From positions 1,612,001 through 1,676,000 of the forward strand of contig NZ_JAYGJQ010000001.1 of assembly GCF_035013165.1 (NCBI RefSeq): a DNA stretch of 64,000 nt. Reading direction: 5' to 3'. Every line of letters starts with the position of its first letter. The first letter of the stretch is position 1. This document shows positions 7,626 through 15,942 of the stretch, one piece after another. The translations under genes and the position numbers were made by a program. The notes beneath the pieces are model-generated. The model was not told where the DNA came from. It made no database searches and was given only the letters and a program-made list of their open reading frames with translations. The stretch comes from Bacteriovorax sp. PP10 (GTDB lineage: Bacteria; Bdellovibrionota; Bacteriovoracia; Bacteriovoracales; Bacteriovoracaceae).

Positions 7626-8909
7626 TTATGGTCTCTCAATAATCGCAGCTACACCCATACCACCAGCAGTACAGATAGAAATCAATCCACGTCCTGATCC
7701 TTTTTTAGCTAGCATCTTAGCAAGACTGGCAATAATTCTTCCACCAGTTGCAGCGAATGGATGTCCAAGAGCAAGTGAAGATCCATGAACGTTTAACTTC
7801 GCTCTATCAATTGATCCCATCGCTCCAGTTCTTCCTAGTTTTTCCACGCAGTATTTTTCTGACTCCCAAGCTTTAAGTGTACATAAAACTTGTCCAGCAA
7901 ACGCTTCGTGAATTTCAATGAAGTCGAAATCCTGAAGTGTTAATCCATTTCTATCTAAGAGGCGAGACACTGCATATGTTGGCGCCATTAAAAGACCTTC
8001 ACCTTTAACAAAGTCGACAGCTGAGTATTCAGCATCAACAAAGTAAGCCAGGATGGGAAGTTTATGTTTATCAGCGAAGTCTTCACTTCCTAATAGTACA
8101 GCAGAAGCACCATCTGTTAGTGCAGTTGAGTTCCCAGCTGTTAGTGTTCCTTTACCTGTGAAATCAAAAGCAGGTTTTAGTTTTGCTAGTTTTTCAATTG
8201 TTGTATCAGGTCTCAGGATTGTATCTTTTTTGACTCCTTTAAATTCGAAAACTAAATCATCAAAAAATCCATCAGCGTAAGCTTTCGCTGCTTTTTGGTG
8301 AGATTCAAAAGCAAGTTGATCCTGATCTTTTTGCGTGATTCCCCATTCCTGAACCATAAGCTCAGTATGTTGTCCCATTGATAAACCAGTTTGTGGCTCC
8401 ATCACAGCAGGGAAGATTGGTTTTAAATATTGCGGTTTCATCTTCGTTAAAACTTTAAATTTATCACCTAATGTTTTTGCTTTTTGTAATTCCATCATCA
8501 ACCATGAAAACTCATGGCTAAAAACTCCCGTTACATCTGAGTTTGTATCTGTTCCACCTGCGATACCACTTTCAATCTGGCCGCTAGCAATTTTTAAAGC
8601 AATGTGAGCTGCTGTTTCTAATCCTGTTCCACATGCACGTTGAACATCGTAACCAGGAGTGTGAGGATGAAGACCTGATTTTAAAACTGACTCTCTCGTC
8701 ATGTTCCAGTCTTCAGCGTTTTTCATAACAGCACCGGTAGCAACGTCACCAAGGCGAACATTGTTAAGCTTCGTTTTGTTAACCAGGTTTTGAAGAGTCG
8801 CAATCATTAAATCTTTATTAGAAGTCTTTTGATAATTCGTGAAAGATCTCGTAAATGGAGTTCTTGATCCAGCGATGATCGCTACAGGTCTCATGGTCGT
8901 TGTTTTCAT
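7626..8909 (-). CDS. fadI: Acetyl-CoA acyltransferase (thiolase, FadI-like)
   Basis: Degradative thiolase of 427 residues. Active-site Cys93 in RACGTG, the HEAFAGQV motif, NVHGSSLALGHPFAATG with the general-base His, and the C-terminal CTAGGMG Cys are all present, so it should be active in thiolysis of 3-ketoacyl-CoA (beta-oxidation) or the reverse condensation. Length and the long loop fit the FadI/trifunctional-type group rather than short AtoB. The ATG at 8909 has AAGGAAG 6-7 bp upstream, favouring it over the Met five codons later. Divergent from a TetR regulator whose operator lies in the shared promoter region, so regulation by that TetR is likely. The symbol is by resemblance only. Confidence 0.85.
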   Translation of the reverse strand: MKTTTMRPVAIIAGSRTPFTRSFTNYQKTSNKDLMIATLQNLVNKTKLNNVRLGDVATGAVMKNAEDWNMTRESVLKSGLHPHTPGYDVQRACGTGLETAAHIALKIASGQIESGIAGGTDTNSDVTGVFSHEFSWLMMELQKAKTLGDKFKVLTKMKPQYLKPIFPAVMEPQTGLSMGQHTELMVQEWGITQKDQDQLAFESHQKAAKAYADGFFDDLVFEFKGVKKDTILRPDTTIEKLAKLKPAFDFTGKGTLTAGNSTALTDGASAVLLGSEDFADKHKLPILAYFVDAEYSAVDFVKGEGLLMAPTYAVSRLLDRNGLTLQDFDFIEIHEAFAGQVLCTLKAWESEKYCVEKLGRTGAMGSIDRAKLNVHGSSLALGHPFAATGGRIIASLAKMLAKKGSGRGLISICTAGGMGVAAIIERP

Positions 8910-8957
8910 GGTTTCTTCCTTATTTGTTGAGCTATATGCTTAAAATTATGACTCGAA

Positions 8958-8986
8958 TTGACTTCTTACCTACCAGTAGGTAGAAT
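8958..8986 (+). promoter_or_regulatory. Promoter of tetR-type gene (leaderless)
   Basis: TTGACT at 8958-8963 and TAGAAT at 8981-8986 with a 17-bp spacer. The -10 ends 7 bp before the ATG at 8994, so transcription should start at or next to the A of the start codon; no ribosome site exists upstream. Confidence 0.75.
8967..8982. promoter_or_regulatory. TetR-type operator palindrome
   Basis: TACCTACCAGTAGGTA is a perfect 7+7 inverted repeat around a central CA. It fills the spacer of the tetR promoter and touches its -10, the classical position for autorepression, and lies 57 bp from the thiolase start, so it could also control the divergent fatty-acid operon. Confidence 0.75.
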
Positions 8987-8993
8987 AGTCTAT

Positions 8994-9572
8994 ATGGCCA
9001 CTAAAAGCAATACCGACACTAAAACAAAAGCACTCGATCTCGGTCGAGAATACCTCCAGACTCTGGGGTTTTCGGGCTTTAGTTTTCAGACGATCGCCGA
9101 CACATTAGGCATTAAAAAAGCGAGTCTCCATTATTACTTTGCTTCTAAAGAAGAGATGGGATTAGCGCTCTTGAATGGCTACGAAGAAAGTCACAAGGCC
9201 TGGGCCTTAAAAGTCCAAGAGCTTCCTTCAAAGACTAAATTAGAAAAGATGGTAAAGGGATTCAAGGCCCTTAGTTCCAAAAATCATATGATCTGTCCGG
9301 TTGGATCGTTTACTTCTGATTTCCATTCCACAACACCTAAAATGAAAAAGAAAATACGACAGTTTCATTTCCTGGTGCGCGACTGGCTGATGGAAACTAT
9401 TGATCAAGGGAAAAAAGAAGGGACAATTAGAGACAGTCTTGATACTGAAGTAGCAGCAGATTTATTCCTGGCAACACTTCAAGGTGGAGTGCAGCTGGCA
9501 AGAATCCGCGGTGAACAAAAGAGCTTGGAAAAAATGCTCGATACAATGATGGATAATCTTCATGGCAAATAA
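8994..9572 (+). CDS. TetR/AcrR family transcriptional regulator
   Basis: From the ATG at 8994 the product is 192 residues, normal for TetR. The N-terminal HTH is clear ([26 protein letters not shown], with the typical LHYYF recognition-helix end). The C-terminal ligand domain contains [10 protein letters not shown] and resembles the TetR C-terminal 'TetR_C' group with conserved Cys. I reject the earlier TTG at 8958 because it is the -35 box and the operator would then be coding. Likely autoregulated and regulating the divergent thiolase/hydrolase pair, by analogy with FadR/PsrA-type acyl-CoA sensors; the effector is unknown. It overlaps the next gene by 11 bp. Confidence 0.85.
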   Translation: MATKSNTDTKTKALDLGREYLQTLGFSGFSFQTIADTLGIKKASLHYYFASKEEMGLALLNGYEESHKAWALKVQELPSKTKLEKMVKGFKALSSKNHMICPVGSFTSDFHSTTPKMKKKIRQFHFLVRDWLMETIDQGKKEGTIRDSLDTEVAADLFLATLQGGVQLARIRGEQKSLEKMLDTMMDNLHGK

Positions 9573-9798
9573 TACGAATCCGTTACACGGAAAAACATTA
9601 GAAAACATTCTCACGGAACTGGTAGAGTTTTATGGTTTCCCAGAACTCTCACTAGCAATTGATATCAATTGTTTTAAAACTGATCCGAGTATTAAATCAA
9701 GCCTGACATTCCTTAGAAAAACACCTTGGGCCAGAACTAAGGTTGAAAATCTTTATATCGCTCACTTACGTGACAAGGCTTCGCAGCAGGATACTTAA
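9562..9798 (+). CDS. VF530 family (DUF2132) small DNA-binding protein
   Basis: A 78-residue protein matching the DUF2132/VF530 family: [16 protein letters not shown] near the N-terminus and [20 protein letters not shown] followed by PWARTKVE. The family has a small helical fold and is described as DNA-binding; its cellular role is not well known. The ATG overlaps the 3' end of the TetR gene by 11 bp, so it is translated from the same mRNA. Confidence 0.85.
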   Translation: MANNTNPLHGKTLENILTELVEFYGFPELSLAIDINCFKTDPSIKSSLTFLRKTPWARTKVENLYIAHLRDKASQQDT

Positions 9799-9845
9799 GA
9801 TTTTCTTAATTACACTCCGAAGACTATCCTTACTGTTCTAGATAA

Positions 9846-9873
9846 TTGCATACTTAATTTCCTTAGATATAAA
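9846..9873 (+). promoter_or_regulatory. Probable promoter of the methyltransferase gene
   Basis: TTGCAT at 9846-9851 and TATAAA at 9868-9873, spacer 16 bp, about 43 bp before the start codon of the gene at 9917, which has its own AAAGGAAG site. Confidence 0.45.
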
Positions 9874-9916
9874 TAAAGCGCTTAAGCTTTTTTAATGATC
9901 TTTAAAGGAAGTTTGA

Positions 9917-10801
9917 ATGTTGCAGTTAACGAAGTTTTACGAAGAGTGCTATCAGGATTTCGAACAATCCAATTTATTATCTAATGTACCGGCTGAAATT
10001 CTTTCCAAGAATTTTTTAGCTTTCATTGATCAAAAAAAATCAATGATGTCTAAAAAAAATTTAGGCCACTATATCGATCAATTGATCTGGACTCAAAAGA
10101 GCGAGCATATTGATGACCCCTCATTTGATATTGAGTTAAAAAAAGAGATTGTATATGGGCTTCATCTAAAAAATAAAATCTTTGGCACATACTGTATTTC
10201 TATCAAGATTTTGAGACCTATCATTGAGCACATTAACCTGATAGAAAATCGTCCTGCACGCATTTTAGAGATTGGAAGCGGCTCTGGGCAATTGAGTATG
10301 GCAATGTATGAACAATTACAACATACTTCTTTAAAAGTTGAGATGACAGGATCAGATATTGTTCCAGAGTATGTTGAGGCCGCAAACCTTCTGGCCCGTG
10401 AAAAAAAATATGATATGAATTATAAAGTGATTGATGCTCTTCATTTGGATCAACTGCCTCCCAATTCATACGATATCGTCTTTACTCTTCATAGCATGCA
10501 CCATTTTTTACCAGAGCAGTTAATTAAAATTATGGCCGGAGCACGAAGTGTTGCTTCTCAGGGATTTATTGGTGTGGATGCTTATCGAGGACTTTTTAAT
10601 CTTTTCTTCATGGCGATGTTAGGTGGTGGGAAAAGTCTCGTGAGCTTAAATCCAGTTTTTTATCATGACTCTGTTATCTCAGGAAGACGAATGTACTCAG
10701 CTAAACAACTGGAGATCATGGCGAGAGTCGGTTGTCCTGGCTCAACCATTATCGCTGAAAATTTAAAACCAGGACTGACTGTCGTTAAGATTTTTTCATA
10801 A
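9917..10801 (+). CDS. Class I SAM-dependent methyltransferase
   Basis: A 294-residue protein with a methyltransferase Rossmann core in the middle: motif I RILEIGSGSGQLS (about 112-124), the acidic residue of motif II in GSDIVPEYVEA, and motif IV/post-I YDIVFTLHSMHHF, the usual pattern of small-molecule class I enzymes. Residues 1-110 form a helical N-terminal domain. AAAGGAAG precedes the ATG. The substrate cannot be told. Convergent with msrB, 4 bp between the stops. Confidence 0.8.
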   Translation: MLQLTKFYEECYQDFEQSNLLSNVPAEILSKNFLAFIDQKKSMMSKKNLGHYIDQLIWTQKSEHIDDPSFDIELKKEIVYGLHLKNKIFGTYCISIKILRPIIEHINLIENRPARILEIGSGSGQLSMAMYEQLQHTSLKVEMTGSDIVPEYVEAANLLAREKKYDMNYKVIDALHLDQLPPNSYDIVFTLHSMHHFLPEQLIKIMAGARSVASQGFIGVDAYRGLFNLFFMAMLGGGKSLVSLNPVFYHDSVISGRRMYSAKQLEIMARVGCPGSTIIAENLKPGLTVVKIFS

Positions 10802-10805
10802 CATT

Positions 10806-11318
10806 TTATTTGTGGGTGAAGAGTGCTTCAAATTCACCATAACCTGCTTTCTTCAAATCTTCTTTGGGAATAAACTTCATTGAAGCAGAGTTCATACAAT
10901 AGCGAAGTCCTGTTGGTGCAGGACCATCATCAAAGACGTGGCCTAAGTGAGAGTTGGCATAACGGCTTCTTACTTCTGTACGCGAACCTAATAATAAATT
11001 CTTATCCACTTTTTCTACGATATTTGTTTTCACTAATGGGCGAGTGAAGCTTGGCCATCCTGTTCCAGAATCAAATTTATCAAGGGAGCTAAATAAAGGC
11101 TCACCTGAGACGATATCAACGTAGATACCTTCTTTTTTACTGTCGTGATAAGGATTTCTAAAAGGAGCTTCAGTTCCTTCTTCCTGAGTGACCTCATAAG
11201 AAAGTGGACTCAATGATTTTTTAAGTTCAGCAGAAGACGGCTTTTTAAACTTGGTAGCATCCCAAGAAAAAGCGGGGAGTGATGAAAAGAGAACTGCTAG
11301 AATAATTAGTGTTTTCAT
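10806..11318 (-). CDS. msrB: Exported peptide-methionine (R)-S-oxide reductase
   Basis: MsrB domain with a Sec signal peptide ([18 protein letters not shown]), so it repairs oxidised methionine in periplasmic proteins. Conserved parts: [28 protein letters not shown] and the catalytic RYCMNSASM with Cys141. Cys141 is the only Cys in the mature protein: the two CxxC zinc pairs of many MsrBs and the usual resolving Cys are absent, so it is a zinc-free 1-Cys type that must be regenerated directly by a reductant. The promoter abuts the ATG (see 11325). Confidence 0.9.
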   Translation of the reverse strand: MKTLIILAVLFSSLPAFSWDATKFKKPSSAELKKSLSPLSYEVTQEEGTEAPFRNPYHDSKKEGIYVDIVSGEPLFSSLDKFDSGTGWPSFTRPLVKTNIVEKVDKNLLLGSRTEVRSRYANSHLGHVFDDGPAPTGLRYCMNSASMKFIPKEDLKKAGYGEFEALFTHK

Positions 11319-11324
11319 AACACT

Positions 11325-11353
11325 ATCATCTGCCTTTGAAGCGGCTAAATCAA
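11325..11353 (-). promoter_or_regulatory. msrB promoter (leaderless)
   Basis: On the minus strand: TTGATT (11348-11353), 17-bp spacer, GATGAT (11325-11330), then 6 bp to the ATG. No ribosome site fits, so the mRNA probably starts at the start codon. Confidence 0.55.
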
Positions 11354-11375
11354 GTCTGTCTGAGTATTGTCTGAG

Positions 11376-12815
11376 TTAGAAATTAGTTTTCCAGTCATCA
11401 AAGCTTGAGAGTTTAATTTTTTCAACAGTAGTTTTGATAAGTTCGTTATCTGCAATAGTCTGTCCCATGAACACACACTGATGGTAGACATAACTATCGA
11501 GCTTTTTATTGATAAAACTTCTAAAGTATTGCATGCGATTCAAGCTCATATGAGTAAAGCCTTGAGAAGTGATTTCAAAGGCGCAGTAGGAAGTCATGGC
11601 AAACGGAAGTTGAATCCCGATACCAGTAATCGCAAGCTCAGTCATTTTACAATGAGAGTGTAAACTCATGCGGCTATAAGGAGAGTATTTGTTAAAATAA
11701 ACTTTATGTTTACTGTCGTCTTGTTGGGTCGACATTAATTTAGCATCAAGCTTTTCAATCATTGATTCTAATAGTTCACTTTCAATCCCTGCTGGCATAT
11801 GCATCGCAAAGTCGAAATTCTTTTTAAATTCTTCTAGGTTCGTTTTTCCGTCGTTATCGTAAGTCACGCAATAACAAAAATGAGACTGCATAAATTTCTT
11901 CAATGGCTCAAATTTAGTTTTATTATCCTGAATCAACTGACGGTCAATTAAAATTAAATGGGGGAGTTGGTAGTTGAGTTCATCAACAAAGTTATCCAGG
12001 TTGGCAAATCCACGGGCACAGTAGCGCTTATCAAGTTTGATCATGCTCTTGATATGCTCACGGTTTTTTACATCTTGTTCGTAGTAGAGAACCTTGATGG
12101 GCTTATACTTTGAAATGTCCTGGTTCGATTCAACCCAGGCAAGGATTTTTTTCTTATCCCTTTCACCATGTTTGGTTTCTATTCTACAAAGGTAGCCATT
12201 GCTGTATTGGTAGTAGCGGCCAATTTTATTTTTTTCAACGACGGTGAGTTTTGCTTCTTTAATATCGAGTTCATCAAATAAAGGGTTTTTCAGTTCAATT
12301 GACTGGCCTTCATTTAAATCTAAATTCACTTCGATGTAACATTGAGCACTCGACATCCATCCAATGCGTCCGAAGGTTGAAAAATCACCTTCTATTTCAA
12401 ATTGAACAGGTTTGAATTCTATTAACTGAGGATCAGGATTTTTAAAGTTTAAAAACCATTTGACTAAATTTCTAAAAAATTTAGGAGAGGGGTTATATCC
12501 TTTACCGCGATAAAGAATTTGTCCGGCACCGGCAATGATTAGACTTTTTTTATATTCAGGGGAAGTGTCCGCAGTGACGACGATGAATAATGTATTTCTG
12601 GCAAAAACGTGATTTCTCACTTTCGCGATAAATTTTTCAGCGTTGAGTGAACTATCATCTCCACTTATCACAACAATTTTTGGTAGTTCTTGAAGAATGT
12701 AATTTTCACCGGCCACAATGGAGCTCAAGTGCTTGAGAGGAAGTTCGTCTTGCAATAAGGCATTACTTACAAACCAGAACAGCTCAGCACCTTGATCTAT
12801 TACTGCTATAGACAT
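11376..12815 (-). CDS. Double receiver-like / PilZ-like domain protein
   Basis: The 479-residue product appears to contain the same pair of domains twice. Residues 1-115 look like a degenerate response-regulator receiver (IVVISGDDSS, NTLFIVVTAD, AGAGQILYRG) and about 140-215 like a PilZ-type beta barrel (STFGRIGWMSSAQCYIEV, then LCRIE). A second receiver-like unit follows (IKVLYYEQDVKNREHI, PHLILIDRQ, about 240-350) and a second PilZ-like unit (MTELAITGIGIQLP, about 380-460). Phospho-acceptor Asp positions are not clearly conserved in the first unit. Cyclic-di-GMP binding is possible but I do not see a clean RxxxR/DxSxxG. Promoter with leaderless start at 12822. Confidence 0.5.
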   Translation of the reverse strand: MSIAVIDQGAELFWFVSNALLQDELPLKHLSSIVAGENYILQELPKIVVISGDDSSLNAEKFIAKVRNHVFARNTLFIVVTADTSPEYKKSLIIAGAGQILYRGKGYNPSPKFFRNLVKWFLNFKNPDPQLIEFKPVQFEIEGDFSTFGRIGWMSSAQCYIEVNLDLNEGQSIELKNPLFDELDIKEAKLTVVEKNKIGRYYQYSNGYLCRIETKHGERDKKKILAWVESNQDISKYKPIKVLYYEQDVKNREHIKSMIKLDKRYCARGFANLDNFVDELNYQLPHLILIDRQLIQDNKTKFEPLKKFMQSHFCYCVTYDNDGKTNLEEFKKNFDFAMHMPAGIESELLESMIEKLDAKLMSTQQDDSKHKVYFNKYSPYSRMSLHSHCKMTELAITGIGIQLPFAMTSYCAFEITSQGFTHMSLNRMQYFRSFINKKLDSYVYHQCVFMGQTIADNELIKTTVEKIKLSSFDDWKTNF

Positions 12816-12821
12816 GCCTAA

Positions 12822-12850
12822 ATTTTAACAGTGAAGCAAATTTGAGTCAA
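12822..12850 (-). promoter_or_regulatory. Promoter of the receiver/PilZ-like gene (leaderless)
   Basis: Minus strand: TTGACT (12845-12850), 17-bp spacer, TAAAAT (12822-12827), then TTAGGC and the ATG. A near-consensus sigma-70 promoter with a 6-bp gap to the start codon. Confidence 0.75.
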
Positions 12851-12878
12851 ACGACCCCAGATTACCCTGCTAAGACTG

Positions 12879-13925
12879 TTAATCTAGGTCATTCTCATCG
12901 CGGACAATGCTTAAGGTATTCGTGGCAAGTGCCATCTTTTTGTTCTTAATTGCCTGTAAAACATAGGCGATAACCATGTCCCCAACACGATACTTTCTCC
13001 CGTAATCAGCAATGGAGTAAAAGACTTTCATTGAGACCCATGACTCTGTCACTTCAAGCATAAGCACTCTTGGCTCAGGGTCTGTCATGATTTCCGGAAT
13101 AGATTTCACTGCTTCTAGAATCGCTGATTTTGCTTTCAATACATCGACATCAAAAGAGAAACGAAACTGCTGAGAGAAACGTGCAGGCTTTGTTCTCTCT
13201 GAGAAAATAAGCAGCTGGCTTTGAGCAATAGTCTTATTGGGGATGACGATCAGTTCATCACTAAACCCAAGCAGCGAAGTCGCTCGCCACGTGATCTCTT
13301 GAATTTGTCCAACCCATTTATCATCAGAGTTCTGAACTTCAACCCAATCACCCAACTGAAATGGTCTTTCAATTTGTAGGGCCACGCCGGAGAAAAGATT
13401 TCCAAGCGTATCTTGTAAAGCAAGACCGAGAACGATCGTGAAGATGGCCGAAGTGGCAAGAACAGTGGCCAGGTTAAACCCAAAAACATCAGCGGCAATC
13501 CAGCTGATGATAAAAGTTGAAAAGATAAGAGTGAAAAGGTTAGCGATAAGGCGAGGGACACCCTGACTCATGTTCGCTAAAAATAAATACAGGTAAACAT
13601 AAACCTGTGCCAGACGGACAAGAACTGTGACTAAAAATAAAAAAGAAATAAGGCCTATGTAGTTGGCGACCTTTAAAGAAAAATAATCGGTCCATGTGGC
13701 GCTGACAACTCCCCAGTGAAAAAGGGCAAGCACTCCGGCGACACAAAGATAAAAACTTGTTCTGATAAATCTATGGCGAAGAGACGCATGTCTTTTCTCC
13801 GTGATCTTTTTCAAAAAGAGTTTATAAAAAAGCCATCCGATTAAAAGAGTGACGATTAAGACAGCAAAAGATTCAAACTGAATGAAGTATTCAATTCTTT
13901 CGATAGGAAGCCTGGCCTCATTCAT
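12879..13925 (-). CDS. MscS family mechanosensitive ion channel
   Basis: A 348-residue small-conductance mechanosensitive channel. About four to five transmembrane segments in residues 1-165, then the pore-lining helix and gate region (FTIVLGLALQDTLGNLFSGVAL) and the cytoplasmic beta domain start (ERPFQLGDWVEV), followed by the alpha/beta C-terminal domain. It releases osmolytes during hypo-osmotic shock. AAAGGAT lies before the ATG. It is 15 bp downstream of the glutaminase gene on the same strand, so the two are probably one transcript, plausible since glutamate is an osmolyte. Confidence 0.9.
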   Translation of the reverse strand: MNEARLPIERIEYFIQFESFAVLIVTLLIGWLFYKLFLKKITEKRHASLRHRFIRTSFYLCVAGVLALFHWGVVSATWTDYFSLKVANYIGLISFLFLVTVLVRLAQVYVYLYLFLANMSQGVPRLIANLFTLIFSTFIISWIAADVFGFNLATVLATSAIFTIVLGLALQDTLGNLFSGVALQIERPFQLGDWVEVQNSDDKWVGQIQEITWRATSLLGFSDELIVIPNKTIAQSQLLIFSERTKPARFSQQFRFSFDVDVLKAKSAILEAVKSIPEIMTDPEPRVLMLEVTESWVSMKVFYSIADYGRKYRVGDMVIAYVLQAIKNKKMALATNTLSIVRDENDLD

Positions 13926-13940
13926 GAGATTATCCTTTAA

Positions 13941-14864
13941 TTAGTTGGCAAAAATATTTAATTTACAATGTTCGACAAGTTCCTGGATGGCCATCACACT
14001 TCTGACTGAATGACCTTGTTGATCAATCAGCGGCGAGTAGGCCGCAATTCCCAATTTCCCCGGGACAACGGCCAGCAGGCATCCACTCACTCCACTTTTA
14101 GCAGGAAGCCCTACAGTGTAGGCCCATTCACCGGCAGAATCATACATTCCACAAGTAAACATCAGGCTTAACATATCAGGTACGAATTCTTTTTTGATCA
14201 CTTGCTTTTGAGTTTTTGGTTGAACACCGCCATTAGCAAGTGTTGCCGCCATATAGGCCAGGTCAGTTGTATTAAAAAGAATTGAGCATTGTTTGAAATA
14301 AAGATCTAGCGACTCTTCAATATCATCACCGATAATTTCAAAGTGACGAAGCAGGTGAGCGATCGAGCGGTTTCTATGGGCCGTCTTTTTTTCAGAATCA
14401 AAAACAGCTTCATCAACAGTGACATCATGACCAGCATATTCAGAAAACATCTTTAAAACGCGGTCGAGTCTTTTTTGAGTATTTTTATCCTGAATAAAAC
14501 TACTGACGGCAATGGCGCCAGAGTTAATCATCGGGTTATAAGGGCGGTGAGTGTTTTTTTCTAATTCAACAATAGAGTTGAAAGCTTCACCACTAGGCTC
14601 AACTCCGACACGGCTTCTCATAAACTCGCGACCGTGTTCTTCTAGCGCCATCCCATAAATGAAAGGTTTTGAAGCAGATTGCAGGGTAAACTTGTGATTG
14701 AAGTCTCCCGCCTGATAAATCTCACCTTTATTGGTCACAACCGCTAAGGCAAATAAATCATGGTTTACGTTTGAGAGTTCCGGAATGTAAGACGCAGTCG
14801 CACCAGAGGTTTCAGAACGGTATTTATTTATTAAATCAGAAAGAAAGCTGTTCAAATTTTCCAT
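13941..14864 (-). CDS. glsA: Glutaminase A
   Basis: Full-length (307 residues) serine-dependent beta-lactamase-like glutaminase: glutamine to glutamate plus ammonia. Visible motifs: FTLQSASKPF with catalytic Ser63 and Lys66, VGVEPSGEAFNS, RPYNPMINSGAI, and near the end PAKSGVSGCLLAVVPG. Cytoplasmic (no signal peptide). The start codon is preceded by a promoter with only 6 bp in between (see 14871), so the message should be leaderless. Confidence 0.95.
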   Translation of the reverse strand: MENLNSFLSDLINKYRSETSGATASYIPELSNVNHDLFALAVVTNKGEIYQAGDFNHKFTLQSASKPFIYGMALEEHGREFMRSRVGVEPSGEAFNSIVELEKNTHRPYNPMINSGAIAVSSFIQDKNTQKRLDRVLKMFSEYAGHDVTVDEAVFDSEKKTAHRNRSIAHLLRHFEIIGDDIEESLDLYFKQCSILFNTTDLAYMAATLANGGVQPKTQKQVIKKEFVPDMLSLMFTCGMYDSAGEWAYTVGLPAKSGVSGCLLAVVPGKLGIAAYSPLIDQQGHSVRSVMAIQELVEHCKLNIFAN

Positions 14865-14870
14865 TTAATA

Positions 14871-14899
14871 AATATATAATGTCACAGAACAATAGTCAC
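14871..14899 (-). promoter_or_regulatory. glsA promoter (leaderless)
   Basis: Minus strand: GTGACT (14894-14899), 17-bp spacer, TATATT (14871-14876), then TATTAA and the ATG. The divergent metallo-hydrolase gene starts only 56 bp away, so the promoters of both genes overlap here. Confidence 0.65.
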
Positions 14900-14920
14900 C
14901 GAGAGAATTAGGATAGAGCG

Positions 14921-15742
14921 ATGGATGTACAATATTTTTTTGATAAAGAGACATCAACATTAACTTACATCGTTTACGATGCTAAAACCCGCGATGCCAT
15001 TATTATTGATCCGGTGTTAAATTATTCGGCCGAAACGGATAAGACAACGACCGACAGTCTGAAGCTGGTGACAGATTTCATTAAACTTCATAATCTTCAC
15101 CCGATTTACTCTTTAGAAACTCATGCTCATGCCGACCATCTAAGCAGCTCACACCATTTAAAAGACATTTATCCGGATATCAAAATTGCCATCAGTAAAC
15201 ATATTGTGACTGTTCAAAAAGCATTTAAAGATATCGTTCATATGCCGGTCGAATTTAAACCGGATGGATCGCAGTTTGATAAACTGATTGAAGACGATGA
15301 AGACTTCAGCGCAGGATCAATCAAGATCCATGCAATCCCAACTCCCGGCCATACTCCAGCTTGTATGAGTTTCCATATTAACAATATGGTTTTCACTGGA
15401 GACGCTCTGTTTATTGAAGATGGGGGAACTGGCAGATGTGACTTCCCCAATGGAAGTGCAGAAGATCTTTACCACTCAATCCATGAAAATCTTTATTCAC
15501 TGCCAGAAAATACAATTGTTTTCGTAGGACATGACTATCAACCTAATGGAAGAGAGTTAAGATTTGAAACAACTATTGGCGCTTCAAAAAGAAGCAACTG
15601 CCATTTAAAGTCTGAAACAACCAAAGATGAGTACGTCAATTTTCGCGAGGCCCGCGATAAAACACTCAAGACTCCAAAACTTCTGGTGCCTAGTATTCGT
15701 GTAAACATCAATGCTGGAATTGTTCTAGAAGAAAAAAATTAA
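14921..15742 (+). CDS. MBL-fold hydrolase, ETHE1/Blh-like persulfide dioxygenase
   Basis: A 273-residue metallo-beta-lactamase fold protein with THAHADHLSS (HxHxDH, about 65-72), PGHTPACMSF (second metal His), TGDALFIEDGGTGRCDF and VFVGHDYQPNGRE. The GTGRxDF and YxPxxRE motifs are those of the ETHE1/Blh persulfide dioxygenase group, which oxidises glutathione persulfide to sulfite with non-heme iron. The C-terminal part carries SxRVNINAG as in Blh proteins. AGGATAGAG precedes the ATG. Its last bases overlap the PAP2 remnant on the other strand by 4 bp. Confidence 0.85.
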   Translation: MDVQYFFDKETSTLTYIVYDAKTRDAIIIDPVLNYSAETDKTTTDSLKLVTDFIKLHNLHPIYSLETHAHADHLSSSHHLKDIYPDIKIAISKHIVTVQKAFKDIVHMPVEFKPDGSQFDKLIEDDEDFSAGSIKIHAIPTPGHTPACMSFHINNMVFTGDALFIEDGGTGRCDFPNGSAEDLYHSIHENLYSLPENTIVFVGHDYQPNGRELRFETTIGASKRSNCHLKSETTKDEYVNFREARDKTLKTPKLLVPSIRVNINAGIVLEEKN

Positions 15743-15912
15743 AAATCCAGTCCCATCGCCAGGCCTGCGCCTTTTTTAACCGGAACAAGTGAGATCCAAT
15801 AAGGATTTCCTTTTTCCAGATTATAATAAACTCCCCAAGCAAATGAGGCCCCGATCGTAATTCCGGCCGTGATGTCGTGAAGATAATGAAAGTAAAAAGA
15901 GAAAGAAATACT
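15739..15912 (-). pseudogene. C-terminal remnant of a PAP2-family phosphatase
   Basis: In this minus-strand frame 57 sense codons end in TAA and begin right after an in-frame TAA (15913-15915), with no start codon. The translation holds FYFHYLHDITAGITIG, the last PAP2 (type 2 phosphatidic acid phosphatase) motif with the H-x3-D pair, and a short hydrophobic tail ending KKGAGLAMGLDF. The phosphatase motifs 1 and 2 that should lie upstream are absent; that space is taken by another gene from 15943. So most of the gene has been deleted. A 90-residue frame over the same bases is a shadow. Confidence 0.7.
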
Positions 15913-15942
15913 TTATGACTACATCCTGATGTGCTGTGAAGA

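Noticed and set aside
8958-8993. Upstream TTG start for the TetR regulator
   Set aside because: The TTG is part of the -35 box, and the extension would translate the operator; the ATG at 8994 starts a normal-length TetR.
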